Source of the DNA: Clostridium punense
Lineage (GTDB): Bacteria; Bacillota; Clostridia; Clostridiales; Clostridiaceae
Direction of reading: 5' to 3'
Length of the DNA: 64,000 nucleotides
Assembly: GCF_017874425.1 (NCBI RefSeq)
Contig: NZ_JAGGLL010000009.1
Location: forward strand, 1-64,000
Position numbers and translations under genes: made by a program. Below, in pieces: positions 56,130 through 64,000 of the stretch. Numbering within the stretch: position 1 is the first letter of the stretch; each line of letters opens with the position of its first letter. The notes beneath the pieces are model-generated. The model searched no databases, was not told the origin of the DNA, and saw nothing but the letters and a program-made list of their open reading frames with translations.

Positions 56130-56170
56130 AAAAAATCCTTCCAGAACTTTAAATTCTGAAAGGATTTTTT
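56130..56170. terminator. Terminator after the 56184-57248 serine hydrolase gene
   Basis: A long stem AAAAAATCCTTCCAGAA / TTCTGAAAGGATTTTTT has one mismatch region and a 7-nt loop. It provides T-runs on both strands. It terminates the minus-strand hydrolase cluster. Confidence 0.85.
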
Positions 56171-56183
56171 ATAGTTATTATTT

Positions 56184-57248
56184 TTACAATTTACCTACTA
56201 GTAATTCTTGAATTTCCCTTGCCATTGCCCAAACATTACAATCTTGGTTAGCAAGCACTATTACTGTTGCATCCGCAGATGGATAGTAATTAAATTTACA
56301 AGCTACTCCTGGATTTACTCCATCCTTGGTAATTAATAGTATGTCATCTTCATCTTTTCTAAAGATGAACTCAAAACCATAACCCATTTTAACAGTGGCT
56401 TTTTCATATTCTCTGTAAACCACCTTTGGTGTAAATAAATCCTCAGTTAATTCCTTTGATAAAACTTCCCCATTATAAAGCTTATGGATAAAGATATCTA
56501 AATCTTCAACTGTTGTGAAAGCTCCTCCATCAGGAGAACCTATTGGTGGATAAGAATATATATTTTTTCTCCACTCAATAAATTCATCCTTGTCATCACA
56601 AACCATTGCATATCCTTCTGCTACATTTTCATTAATGCCATCCATACTGTAAAACCCTGAGTTTGTCATACCTATTTTTTCAAAAACTTCCTCTTTTATA
56701 TAATCCCTATATTTCTGTCCTGTAATTTTTTCTATGACTAAGCCAAGCAGTATAAACGCCACATTATTATATCTACAGCCTTTCCCCGGCTCAAAGTTTG
56801 GCGCTTTATAAATAAGTTGTGGTAAAAAATCAACCAGCTCTCTTATAGAATAGTTTGGTTTAATCTTCCAAATATCCTCATAGCTTTCTCCTGCCTCTTC
56901 ATCTGCATCATCACCAATCCCTGAAGTGTGAGTTAAGAGATGATAAATAGTAACTTCCTTTGAAATTGTTGTGTCTTTTATATCTAGTATTTCTAAAACT
57001 CTATCTTGAAAGCTTAAGACGCCTTTTTCAATTAATAGTAATACTCCAACTGTGGTAAATAACTTAGTTACAGAGGCAGTATCAAACTTTGTATCCACTG
57101 TATTTTTTATTTTCCACCCCTTATGAGCATATCCATATGCACCACTAAATAATATATCATTGGCTTTTTTAACTAATATTGCTCCTGAAAAATCTTTCTC
57201 AGCTGCATAAGTTTCAACTATTTGTTTAATTCTTTCTTCAATTTTCAT
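56184..57248 (-). CDS. Beta-lactamase-fold serine hydrolase
   Basis: This 354-residue enzyme belongs to the class C beta-lactamase/penicillin-binding family. The SxxK nucleophile is in TASVTKLFTTVG (about residues 56-67), and the second motif Y-x-N is in GCRYNNVAF. HLLTHTSGIGDD is the conserved segment after the SxxK helix. The expected third motif (HTG/KTG-like) is poorly matched near GVNPGVACKF, so the hydrolase may be divergent. There is no signal peptide, hence it is cytosolic and more likely an esterase or peptidase than a true beta-lactamase. RBS GGGGGATAT precedes ATG 57248. Confidence 0.8.
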   Translation of the reverse strand: MKIEERIKQIVETYAAEKDFSGAILVKKANDILFSGAYGYAHKGWKIKNTVDTKFDTASVTKLFTTVGVLLLIEKGVLSFQDRVLEILDIKDTTISKEVTIYHLLTHTSGIGDDADEEAGESYEDIWKIKPNYSIRELVDFLPQLIYKAPNFEPGKGCRYNNVAFILLGLVIEKITGQKYRDYIKEEVFEKIGMTNSGFYSMDGINENVAEGYAMVCDDKDEFIEWRKNIYSYPPIGSPDGGAFTTVEDLDIFIHKLYNGEVLSKELTEDLFTPKVVYREYEKATVKMGYGFEFIFRKDEDDILLITKDGVNPGVACKFNYYPSADATVIVLANQDCNVWAMAREIQELLVGKL

Positions 57249-57410
57249 TATATATCCCCCATATTATCTATACTTGAAGTAAACATTCATTTCAAACTTT
57301 TCTTCAAGGTTCCTTCCATAAAATATTTTCTATTCTTAGGAGTGTGCTAATCCTCATCCCCCTTATATACTTAAATTAACCACCTGTGAATTTTAAAATC
57401 TATTTCCCCT

Positions 57411-57456
57411 GGAAGATAACAATATAAGAAGATAAAAATATATATTGTTATCTTCC
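57411..57456. repeat. 16-bp inverted repeat with low-complexity loop
   Basis: GGAAGATAACAATATA / TATATTGTTATCTTCC (57411-57426, 57441-57456) is followed by a further copy of TATCTTCTTATA. It lies between the GNAT and hydrolase genes. The sequence is related to the repeats at 26462-26565. No T-run follows on either strand. Confidence 0.55.
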
Positions 57457-57504
57457 TATCTTTATAAGAAGATATAGTGTCCATGCGGGTTTGAGCCACT
57501 TTAC

Positions 57505-58305
57505 CTACTTAACATAGGTGACTCTCCAGGGACATACTTCTGTAATACCTATATTTTTATAAACCTCACGAGCTATTGGATTATTATAAAATAAGTAAGG
57601 GTACTTTCCTTCTTTCAATAACACTTCAAAGAGTCCTATTAAAGCTTCGCTGCCATAGCCTTTGTTTCTATGTTTAGGATTAGTTACAACCCCTATGACT
57701 ATAGCACTTTTTTCTCCTTCCCTAACTGTTGAACAGGAAGAAACTATTTCCCCATTAATGGATAAATAAGCAGTACGGTCTGTGGTATCCTTAATCCTTT
57801 TCATTTCCTCATCAATATATTCCCTTTTATCACTTGGAAGTACATCCCTATATTCCTCTGTTAACATAAGCAAATCATATTGCATTGCAACTTCCTTTTC
57901 TGTTTTAATAATACCTATTGGTAAATCTTCATATCTTCTTTTAGCTTTAATATTTTTCATAACCCCCATATAAGATATGGTATCTTCTACAACCTTCACA
58001 TAAGGTAAAAATTTTTCCATAAGATCGCTTGGACCTGATAGTTTTGAAAAGGTCAATCTCCACAATACCTCTTCATAAGCATCAATGCTTCTATCTTCTG
58101 GACAGTAGTAAGTTACGTTGTTAAGGTTATTTAATAATATAGATTTCAACACACCTTCTTCATACTCTCCAAACACACGAAAGCCTTCTTTTTTATAATT
58201 ATTTCTTACTAAGTCTTCAACAATAAAATAATAATTAGTGATTTCATCCCCAAAAAGGTCCACAACCTCTTCATGATTTTTACTTGTCAGTTCTACAATC
58301 CCCAT
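57505..58305 (-). CDS. GNAT family N-acetyltransferase
   Basis: This 266-residue protein has an N-terminal half of uncertain fold and a C-terminal GNAT domain (about residues 140-266). Acetyl-CoA binding motif A is AIVIGVVTNPKHRNKGYGSE followed by ALIGLFEVLL. FYNNPIAREVYKNIGI is the typical C-terminal helix region. The extended N-terminus resembles GNATs with a preceding DUF-like lobe. The substrate is unknown. RBS GGGGATAAA lies ahead of ATG 58305, 4 bp after the phosphotransferase stop, indicating one operon. Confidence 0.82.
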   Translation of the reverse strand: MGIVELTSKNHEEVVDLFGDEITNYYFIVEDLVRNNYKKEGFRVFGEYEEGVLKSILLNNLNNVTYYCPEDRSIDAYEEVLWRLTFSKLSGPSDLMEKFLPYVKVVEDTISYMGVMKNIKAKRRYEDLPIGIIKTEKEVAMQYDLLMLTEEYRDVLPSDKREYIDEEMKRIKDTTDRTAYLSINGEIVSSCSTVREGEKSAIVIGVVTNPKHRNKGYGSEALIGLFEVLLKEGKYPYLFYNNPIAREVYKNIGITEVCPWRVTYVK

Positions 58306-58309
58306 ATTT

Positions 58310-59245
58310 TTATCCCCTTATATACTTTTTTAATATCTTAATTCCTTCCCAGTAATAGTCTGGTGCTTGAATTTTTGCCCAACTACAAATATCTAAGCCA
58401 CTATAAATTTCATATAGTGCCCTTTTCTTTTCTAGATTTGGGTTAAAACTCATATACTGCTCATAACCATTCTTGAAGCTTTCTGCTAAATTTGGATTTT
58501 CTTCTAATAGGCTATAGTAACAGTTTATTATCTCAGAATCTCTATCCTTTGGTACGCAGTGTTCAAAATCTATTAGCCCTGAGAATTTCCATAGTCCAGC
58601 TTCCTTCTTCACAAGAATGTTTCTCTCCCCAAAATCTCCATTGGAAAGATGAGCTTCCTTAACCTCATCTAATATTGGAAGCATAGTTTTTAATAATTCT
58701 CCAGCTTTTCTATGAAGCTGTTCTTCTTCTAGATGTTGATCAAATAATTCTTTAAAAATTATACCAACACGTTTTTCAAAATATATTGAAAAGTTTTTTA
58801 TATTCTCAATACTGTTTCCATATTCATCCCAATCCCCAAAGAAATCAAAGGTTTCTAAACTATGAATTTTTCCAAGTTCTTTTCCTATATCAGCATATAT
58901 TTCTTTTAAATTTTCCTCACTGATTTCATCTTTTACCTTACTTAGAGTCTCACCTTCTATATGACTCATAAATAACCATTCTGTACCATCCTGAAGTTTG
59001 CCTAAGTTTAAAATCGTTGGTGCCTTAATATTCCTATGTTGAAAAAATCTTAAGGTTGCAACTTCTCTATTCCATCTATTTTTTCTATAATAAAGTTTAA
59101 AAACTCCAATTATTTTACCTTTGCTTTCTACAACATACACAAGATGTCTCTTAAGCTCATGGTTTCCTACTGGTATCACATGGACTTCCTCTTTTAAAAT
59201 TTCTGTAACAATATCCTTCACTTGCTCATCTGTATAATTTAACAT
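58310..59245 (-). CDS. Aminoglycoside phosphotransferase (APH/choline kinase)-like protein
   Basis: This 311-residue protein has the protein-kinase-like APH fold. LFMSHIEGETLSKVKDEI resembles the hinge, HLSNGDFGERNILV is the catalytic loop (Brenner-type HxxxxD motif with an N in the right place), and LIDFEHCVPKDRDSEI is the metal-binding Asp loop. The N-lobe has the probable ATP Lys in IIGVFKLYYRKN. Family members phosphorylate antibiotics, sugars or amino alcohols; the substrate here cannot be told. Its neighbours are a GNAT gene and serine hydrolases. Confidence 0.83.
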   Translation of the reverse strand: MLNYTDEQVKDIVTEILKEEVHVIPVGNHELKRHLVYVVESKGKIIGVFKLYYRKNRWNREVATLRFFQHRNIKAPTILNLGKLQDGTEWLFMSHIEGETLSKVKDEISEENLKEIYADIGKELGKIHSLETFDFFGDWDEYGNSIENIKNFSIYFEKRVGIIFKELFDQHLEEEQLHRKAGELLKTMLPILDEVKEAHLSNGDFGERNILVKKEAGLWKFSGLIDFEHCVPKDRDSEIINCYYSLLEENPNLAESFKNGYEQYMSFNPNLEKKRALYEIYSGLDICSWAKIQAPDYYWEGIKILKKYIRG

Positions 59246-59246
59246 T

Positions 59247-60677
59247 TTATTTCCCTTCTAATTCTTCTATTACTTTCTTTCCACTTAAGTTGTTAGGATT
59301 TAATTCTACTGATTTTTTATAATTTTCTAGGGCTTTTTTCTTATTCCCATAAGCCAAATACATTTCCCCTAAACTATCATAAAGATTTGAAGCCTCTGGA
59401 AACTCTATAATCCCTATTTCTAATATTTCTATTGCTTCTTTAATTGCCTTTGCAGCTAAAAGACCATACGCTATAGAATTAAAGCCGCTCTCATTAACAT
59501 AGTACTTATCAATAGATTGTTCTTTTATTTTACAATACTCTTTTAATGTAACCTCATAGCCCTTTTCAACAATTATTTTTGCTATATGCTGCGGAAGAGA
59601 AGTTTTTACCCTTTCAGGTTCAAGTCCTATAACCACATCCATAAGTGTAGTAGTTAAGCTATTCATTGACATATAATCAGAATTTGACATGACTACTAAA
59701 GCTGAATTACTATCAGGGAAAAGTATTAAGTTGCTCAAGTATCCTGTATCCCCACCACTATGTGATTTAACTTTATGCCCTTTATGCTCTCCTAAAAACC
59801 ACGAAAGTCCAACCTTTGTAGTATGCCCTTCCCAACCAGTAACTGCTTGTTCTCTCCAAAGTTCTAAGTAGCTTTCCTTTTCTAAAATTCTTTTCCCATG
59901 AAGCTCACCATAGTTCATGTTTGCAATGGCATAACTACACATTTCCACTACATTTGAACAAAGAGTAGAACTTGGCCCATGGCAGCGATTATAAGGATAG
60001 ATTTCACTAACTTTAGGTCCAAAGCCTTCTTCAATTCCCAAAACATGGGGAGTTGTTATTAATTCCTTCGAAACTAGTGGTTTATTAAAATTACTGTCCT
60101 TCATATCTAAAACATCTAAAATATTCTTTTTCATGTATTCTTCAAAGGATACTCCTGAAACCTTTGCAATAACATCTCCTAGTATTTCAAAGGCAATGTT
60201 ACTGTAAGCAAACTTTTCTCCTGGGTTCCACATAAGGGACTTATCCTTTTGTGCTCTAACATATCTCTCTAGAGCCCCTTCATCATATTGAGGCTTATCC
60301 CACTCATAATCTGGTTCATCTGGCATTCCTGATATGTGATTTAATAGCAGTCTTATGGTAATTTCCTTATATCTTTCGTCTTGAAGCTGAAAATATGGTG
60401 AATAATCTACCAAAAGTGCATCTAAGTTTATTTTCCCTTGTTGAACCAACTGCATTATTCCAGTGGCAACAAAGGTCTTTGACACTGATGCCACGTGAAA
60501 AAGAGATTTTTCTGTAACTGGCTCCTTTGTTTCAACATTTTTAACCCCAAAGCCTTTTGTGTAAATCACTTCATTGTTGTAAACTACCCCTACTGCTAAC
60601 CCTGGAATTGTCTCATTGTCCATAAAATCCTTTATAACTTTATCTAAGTTTTCTACAATCTTGTTTTTAAGTTCCAT
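59247..60677 (-). CDS. Serine hydrolase (beta-lactamase fold) with C-terminal TPR repeats
   Basis: This 476-residue protein has a beta-lactamase-type hydrolase domain (about residues 10-350): SxxK in FHVASVSKTFVATG, Y-x-N in EKFAYSNIAFEILGDV and an HSGG third motif in KVKSHSGGDTGYLSN. The C-terminal part (about 400-476) contains TPR-like units (PEASNLYDSLGEMYLAYGNK, KKALENYKKSVELNP). This combination occurs in many Firmicute serine hydrolases of unknown substrate. It has no clear signal peptide. It lies 1 bp from the phosphotransferase gene start, indicating coupling. Confidence 0.85.
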   Translation of the reverse strand: MELKNKIVENLDKVIKDFMDNETIPGLAVGVVYNNEVIYTKGFGVKNVETKEPVTEKSLFHVASVSKTFVATGIMQLVQQGKINLDALLVDYSPYFQLQDERYKEITIRLLLNHISGMPDEPDYEWDKPQYDEGALERYVRAQKDKSLMWNPGEKFAYSNIAFEILGDVIAKVSGVSFEEYMKKNILDVLDMKDSNFNKPLVSKELITTPHVLGIEEGFGPKVSEIYPYNRCHGPSSTLCSNVVEMCSYAIANMNYGELHGKRILEKESYLELWREQAVTGWEGHTTKVGLSWFLGEHKGHKVKSHSGGDTGYLSNLILFPDSNSALVVMSNSDYMSMNSLTTTLMDVVIGLEPERVKTSLPQHIAKIIVEKGYEVTLKEYCKIKEQSIDKYYVNESGFNSIAYGLLAAKAIKEAIEILEIGIIEFPEASNLYDSLGEMYLAYGNKKKALENYKKSVELNPNNLSGKKVIEELEGK

Positions 60678-60832
60678 ATTAACTCCCCCCTATTTACTTG
60701 TTTTATTTTTTATTCTTACCTCTTATTTTTCCATAGATTATATAATTATCAGCCTCATTCTATGGAGCGACTTTTGAAAGAGATTTAACTCACACCTAAA
60801 GAATACAGGAGAATCCTCCTTCTATAATATCT

Positions 60833-62062
60833 TTAAAGGATATTATTACCTAAAAGAAACTTAAAGCCATTTGCTAATTCCATATCAAGATCCATATAAG
60901 TATGTGAGCCTAAAAACTCCTTATATTTATAGGTATATCCTTTATCTTCTAACAACTTTGCAAATTCTTTATTTGCATTATAGTGAACTATTGCATCTTT
61001 TTCATACTCTCCAAAAGTCATATAAAAGTCTAGCGGTAACTTGTGACCCTCTTGATACATTTGTATGATTTTGCCCTTTTGATTTTCGTCTTCCTCATAA
61101 GTCCAATACATTGCTCCTGATTGGCAAAATACTTTCCCAAATATCTCTGGATATTTTGCCCCTATAAATGAAGCATTAAGTCCCCCATAACTAAATCCAC
61201 CAATAAGTGTACTTTCAGCAAGCCTAGTTACATTATATTTTTCATATATAAATGGTAATAGCTCCTTTGTAACAAGGTCTGAAAATTTCTCTGAGCAAGT
61301 AAGTTCTGTATCTCTATCTACTGCTTCAATAAAGGCAACACATACTGGTGAAATTTCACCTTTTGAGATTAATTTATCTAAAATTGTTATGACTTTTGTT
61401 ACGTGAACATAATGCCAACCATCAGTAAATATGGCTAATGAACATGGGTTAGAATTTTTATCATAGCTTGCTGGTGTATACATCCATATTCTTCTTTTAT
61501 TATTTAAAATGCTGCTTTCAAAATCCTCAATAACTTCTACTTTCCCCTTGTTTACCTGTGGTTCTTCAATGGTCCAGTTGTTTTCTTTGTAATCTGGCAA
61601 GGCTATATAAGACTCTTCCTTGCATAGTAAATAGGGTTCAGGATTTTTGTCATCTTCTATACACACATACCTTTGTGGATTAAGTGGATCTACTACAAAA
61701 TTAAACTCGCTCCAATCCTGATTATCTTCACCGTTGAGTATAAAAATATATACCCCATGAGCCCCTTTATTTACTTTCCAGGATCTAAAGTGCAGATCAG
61801 TACCTGCCATCCTATAGAACTTTGTAAAATCAGGATCCATGCCAAAAATCTCCCCAATAACTCTAATGTTATCTATAGGCTCTACCTCTCTCCAAAGCAA
61901 AGTAACTAGGCAATTTTCATTATCACCTTCTATTTCTTCTATTAGAGGTGCACCATTTTCTTTAACTTCCTCCCAAAATAACTGAAGTGACTCTTCTTTA
62001 TTAATTTTTATATCCTCATATAACTTTCTTAATCTTGGACTATCTACTTTTACAGTATTCAT
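60833..62062 (-). CDS. Fes-like alpha/beta hydrolase (esterase)
   Basis: This 409-residue protein resembles enterochelin-esterase/Fes family enzymes. It has an N-terminal immunoglobulin-like domain (about residues 30-160; CLVTLLWREVEPIDNIRVIG) and a C-terminal alpha/beta hydrolase. The latter has RRIWMYTPASYDKNSNPCSL, the nucleophile elbow GGFSYGGLNASFIGAKYPEI and a His near GSHTYMDLDME. Known Fes proteins hydrolyse siderophore esters, but related ones act on other esters; no siderophore uptake genes are near. ATG 62062 follows GGGGG; a longer frame begins at 62104. Confidence 0.82.
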   Translation of the reverse strand: MNTVKVDSPRLRKLYEDIKINKEESLQLFWEEVKENGAPLIEEIEGDNENCLVTLLWREVEPIDNIRVIGEIFGMDPDFTKFYRMAGTDLHFRSWKVNKGAHGVYIFILNGEDNQDWSEFNFVVDPLNPQRYVCIEDDKNPEPYLLCKEESYIALPDYKENNWTIEEPQVNKGKVEVIEDFESSILNNKRRIWMYTPASYDKNSNPCSLAIFTDGWHYVHVTKVITILDKLISKGEISPVCVAFIEAVDRDTELTCSEKFSDLVTKELLPFIYEKYNVTRLAESTLIGGFSYGGLNASFIGAKYPEIFGKVFCQSGAMYWTYEEDENQKGKIIQMYQEGHKLPLDFYMTFGEYEKDAIVHYNANKEFAKLLEDKGYTYKYKEFLGSHTYMDLDMELANGFKFLLGNNIL

Positions 62063-62656
62063 CTTAATTCCCCCTAGTTTTAATAATTCTTTTCCTAAAT
62101 CCATGTGTGTATAGCTTCATCCCCTATAGCCATACACAACCATTTTCACAAAAAATTAAGGATGCAGATGAACAACTCTTCATCTACACCCTTTTTTATT
62201 TATACAAACTTAATGCATGGTAAGTAAACTTATTCCATAAACTCATATTATAAATTCCATGTGAAATATACTTTAATAAAATCTATGGATAGCCTAAAAG
62301 TTATAGCATCTTCTATAATTTATAAGCCTACATTTCAGTCTGTTTAGCCCTTAAAGTCCATAGTTTTACGTAAACTATACCGCAGTTTATTTGATAAGTT
62401 TAGAAATCATTGCATTAAAAATATATAATAAAAAGCTGTGATGAAAACCAACACAGCTCCAATTTCACTTTATTATTAATTAACTATAGCTAAATACAAA
62501 TATTCCTTAAGCCATGATAATTAGAAGTTCTCTCCTCTTATATCATAGTATAACCCTATGGAGTTGGAGCCTTTGTTATAAAACTATAATTTACTTTAAT
62601 ATAATGAAAGTAAAGGAATTGTAATTGATGTTGTTCATCCTTATAACTAAAATCTT
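62063..62656. other. Intergenic region with several hairpins
   Basis: This region contains the hairpin TGTAGATGAA / TTCATCTGCA (minus-strand reading, about 62164-62192) followed by a T run, and AGCTGTG / CACAGCT (62434-62440, 62452-62458) with a minus-strand TTTTT. No supported gene was found; a few short frames with RBS-like sequences lack usable starts. Confidence 0.4.
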
Positions 62657-62850
62657 AGGCATTTGAAAATAAATAACAAGTCAAAGATGTGAAGGATATT
62701 TTTAGTTCATAAGCAGGCTTATGTTCACAAGCAAGCTTGTGCGGCAAGGAAACAGGTTCCGCAGATAGTAGCGCTATCTAAGGGTTCTGTTGACGCAGTA
62801 TAACTAAAAATAGACAAACATACTGACTTATTTATTTTTTGAAAATGCCT
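62657..62850. repeat. Nested-palindrome intergenic element, copy 2 (194 bp)
   Basis: This copy matches copy 1 at 24389-24548 except for two substitutions and an extra segment. The segment lies after TTTTTAGTT and carries two tandem near-palindromes, CATAAGC-AG-GCTTATG and CACAAGC-AA-GCTTGTG. The terminal inverted segments and the AGATAG...CTATCT core are retained. The orientation is the same as copy 1. It stands alone in a gene-poor 1.2-kb region. Confidence 0.85.
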
Positions 62851-63222
62851 TAAATCCATAGCAAATAAACCTAATTTAAAAATAAGGTTAAAAATATACT
62901 GCTATAAATTTTATGTGATTTTAAAATTACTAGAATAATAACATCATAACCATTACTTTACCTCTCTTTCATTTCCAATAATTTAATTATATTGATTTAA
63001 TTACCACAAGTCAATATAGTAATTTATATGTTTTATAATATTCAGTAAGTTAAGCTTTGTTATATTGATTGCTACTAATACTTAACACGGAATAAAAAAG
63101 TGTATTTTCATGCTATTTCAACCGCTTGTCCGTGATTATGATTTTTATTTATAATCTAAGATCCCATAGTACAAGGGTTTAAGTTGCAGTATTTCTAATA
63201 GAAAAGTTACAAAACCTCCATA
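62851..63222. other. AT-rich intergenic stretch beyond the repeat element
   Basis: I see no supported gene, repeat or hairpin of note here. Confidence 0.35.
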
Positions 63223-63229
63223 ATAAAAA

Positions 63230-63265
63230 ACACCAATAAGTTAATATTTCATAACTTATTGATGT
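63230..63265 (-). terminator. Terminator of the Lys/Glu/Ala-rich gene
   Basis: The stem ACACCAATAAGTTA / TAACTTATTGATGT (one G-U pair on the minus strand) is followed on the minus strand by TTTTTTATT. Confidence 0.85.
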
Positions 63266-63281
63266 TTGGAACTTTATATAT

Positions 63282-64000
63282 CTATGGTCTTCCTTTGCCC
63301 TTTTCTTTGTTTTTAGCATCTTCTTTGGCTTTTTCTTGGGCTTTCTTAGCATCTTCTTTTGCCTTTTCTTCAGCTTTTTTTGCTTCTTCTCTAGCTTTTT
63401 CTTCTGCCTTCTTAGCTTCCTCTTTTACTTGCTTTTCTGCTTCTCTAGCTTCTTCTCTAGCTTTTTTTGCTTCTTCTCTTTCCTTCTCTTGGGATGCCTT
63501 ATATTCTTCTTTTGCTTCCTTTTCTATATTTTTAACTTCATCTTTAATTTTAGTTTCGTCCTTAGCCTTCTCTTCTACTTTTGTTTCCTCTGTCTTTGCA
63601 GGCTCTCCACTTTGTATAGCTTTTTCTTCTACTTCTTTCATTTTCTCATTTGCCTTTTCAATTTGCTTCATACCAGTCTTAACATTATTCTCTGCTTGCT
63701 CAACTAGTTGTTTTACTTCTTCTTTTGCAGTTTCAGCAAGGTCTTTTAATTCTTCAAGTTCATTTTTTAAAGTTTCTGCAGCTTTTACTTTTTCTTCTGC
63801 TAATCTAATAGCTTCAGCATCTCCACTTTTTCTTGCAGCTTGTAATTCCTCTTGAGCTAGTTTAAATTGTTCCTTTGCATCAAAGAAAGCTGTTTTTGCT
63901 GCATAAAATCCATTGATAGCAGTAATTGTTTTATCCTGCTCATTTAGTGCATTTTCTATAGCTAACTTGGACTCTTCTGGAGCTTTCTCAAGTATTGTTC
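63282..64000 (-). CDS. Lys/Glu/Ala-rich coiled-coil protein, C-terminal part (runs off window)
   Basis: The open frame continues past the right edge of the window; at least 238 residues are visible. The first visible part (about 110 aa: FYAAKTAFFDAKEQFKLAQE, AIRLAEEKVKAAETLKNELE) is an amphipathic helical region, possibly DUF5667-like. It passes into an extremely charged repeat (EEAKKAEEKAREEAKKAEEK and similar) and ends GKGRP. The whole visible stretch should form a long coiled coil. There is no membrane segment in the visible part; a signal may lie upstream. The hairpin terminator follows its stop by 17 bp. The antisense frame on the plus strand is a compositional shadow. Confidence 0.75.
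   Translation of the reverse strand, partial: TILEKAPEESKLAIENALNEQDKTITAINGFYAAKTAFFDAKEQFKLAQEELQAARKSGDAEAIRLAEEKVKAAETLKNELEELKDLAETAKEEVKQLVEQAENNVKTGMKQIEKANEKMKEVEEKAIQSGEPAKTEETKVEEKAKDETKIKDEVKNIEKEAKEEYKASQEKEREEAKKAREEAREAEKQVKEEAKKAEEKAREEAKKAEEKAKEDAKKAQEKAKEDAKNKEKGKGRP

Noticed and set aside
63259-63855. Plus-strand 198-residue Ser/Ala/Phe-rich frame
   Set aside because: It is the antisense of the Lys/Glu/Ala-rich repeat gene, whose minus-strand frame is open to the window edge and has a proper terminator.
1-64000. tRNA, rRNA, CRISPR arrays, prophage or transposase genes
   Set aside because: I looked for CCA-ended cloverleafs, regularly spaced repeats and transposase or integrase motifs and saw none.

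Overview
This window is a low-GC, AT-rich chromosome segment from an anaerobic, spore-forming Firmicute, most likely Clostridium sensu stricto. The evidence is strong AGGAGG-type ribosome binding sites, very A/T-biased codons, an oxygen-sensitive class III ribonucleotide reductase, a short SASP-like gene and a complete anaerobic (cobalt-early) cobalamin route. I see no rRNA, tRNA, CRISPR array, prophage or transposase gene.

Layout. (1) 1-8.8 kb holds a short SASP-like gene, a PadR regulator with a FetA/FetB-type ABC pair, a large protein with four aromatic-rich repeats and a C-terminal DUF3298-like domain, DUF1232 and GyrI-like genes, a SagB-type oxidoreductase, a secreted superoxide dismutase and a ComFB-like gene. 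(2) 9.1-12.3 kb is a promoter, a cobalamin riboswitch with terminator, and the cobalt importer cbiMNQO. (3) 12.5-15.8 kb encodes a two-subunit ABC exporter in very AT-rich DNA. (4) 16.4-19.9 kb is nrdD-nrdG, preceded by a promoter overlapping a pair of NrdR-box-like palindromes, a cobalamin riboswitch and an intrinsic terminator. (5) 20-40.9 kb is a minus-strand array for uroporphyrinogen III, sirohydrochlorin and cobyric acid/cobinamide synthesis (cobT, ECF S component, cbiK, cbiJHGFLTEDCA, hemB, cobA-hemD fusion, hemC, precorrin-2 dehydrogenase, cobD, cbiB, cbiP). It is driven from two nearly duplicate promoter/cobalamin-riboswitch cassettes at about 37.6-37.9 and 40.6-40.9 kb.

(6) 41-51 kb contains an orphan sensor kinase, a YhgE/Pip membrane protein with a TetR regulator and a clear operator, a cation:proton antiporter behind a fluoride riboswitch, and a chemoreceptor with a folded 5' leader. 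(7) 51.4-55.7 kb has 5-formyl-THF cyclo-ligase and a four-gene ABC/lipoprotein operon. (8) 56-62 kb is a run of accessory enzymes: two beta-lactamase-fold serine hydrolases, a GNAT acetyltransferase, an APH-type phosphotransferase and a Fes-like esterase. (9) The right end holds the C-terminal part of a Lys/Glu/Ala-rich coiled-coil protein that runs off the window.

How it fits together: at least four cobalamin riboswitches let B12 shut down cobalt import, corrin synthesis and the B12-independent ribonucleotide reductase together. The least explained feature is a nested-palindrome intergenic element present twice (24389-24548 and 62657-62850). The copies are almost identical, except that one carries two extra hairpins, and one sits inside the cobalamin operon. 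Several further folded leaders (upstream of cobT, the chemoreceptor and comFB) match no riboswitch class I recognise.
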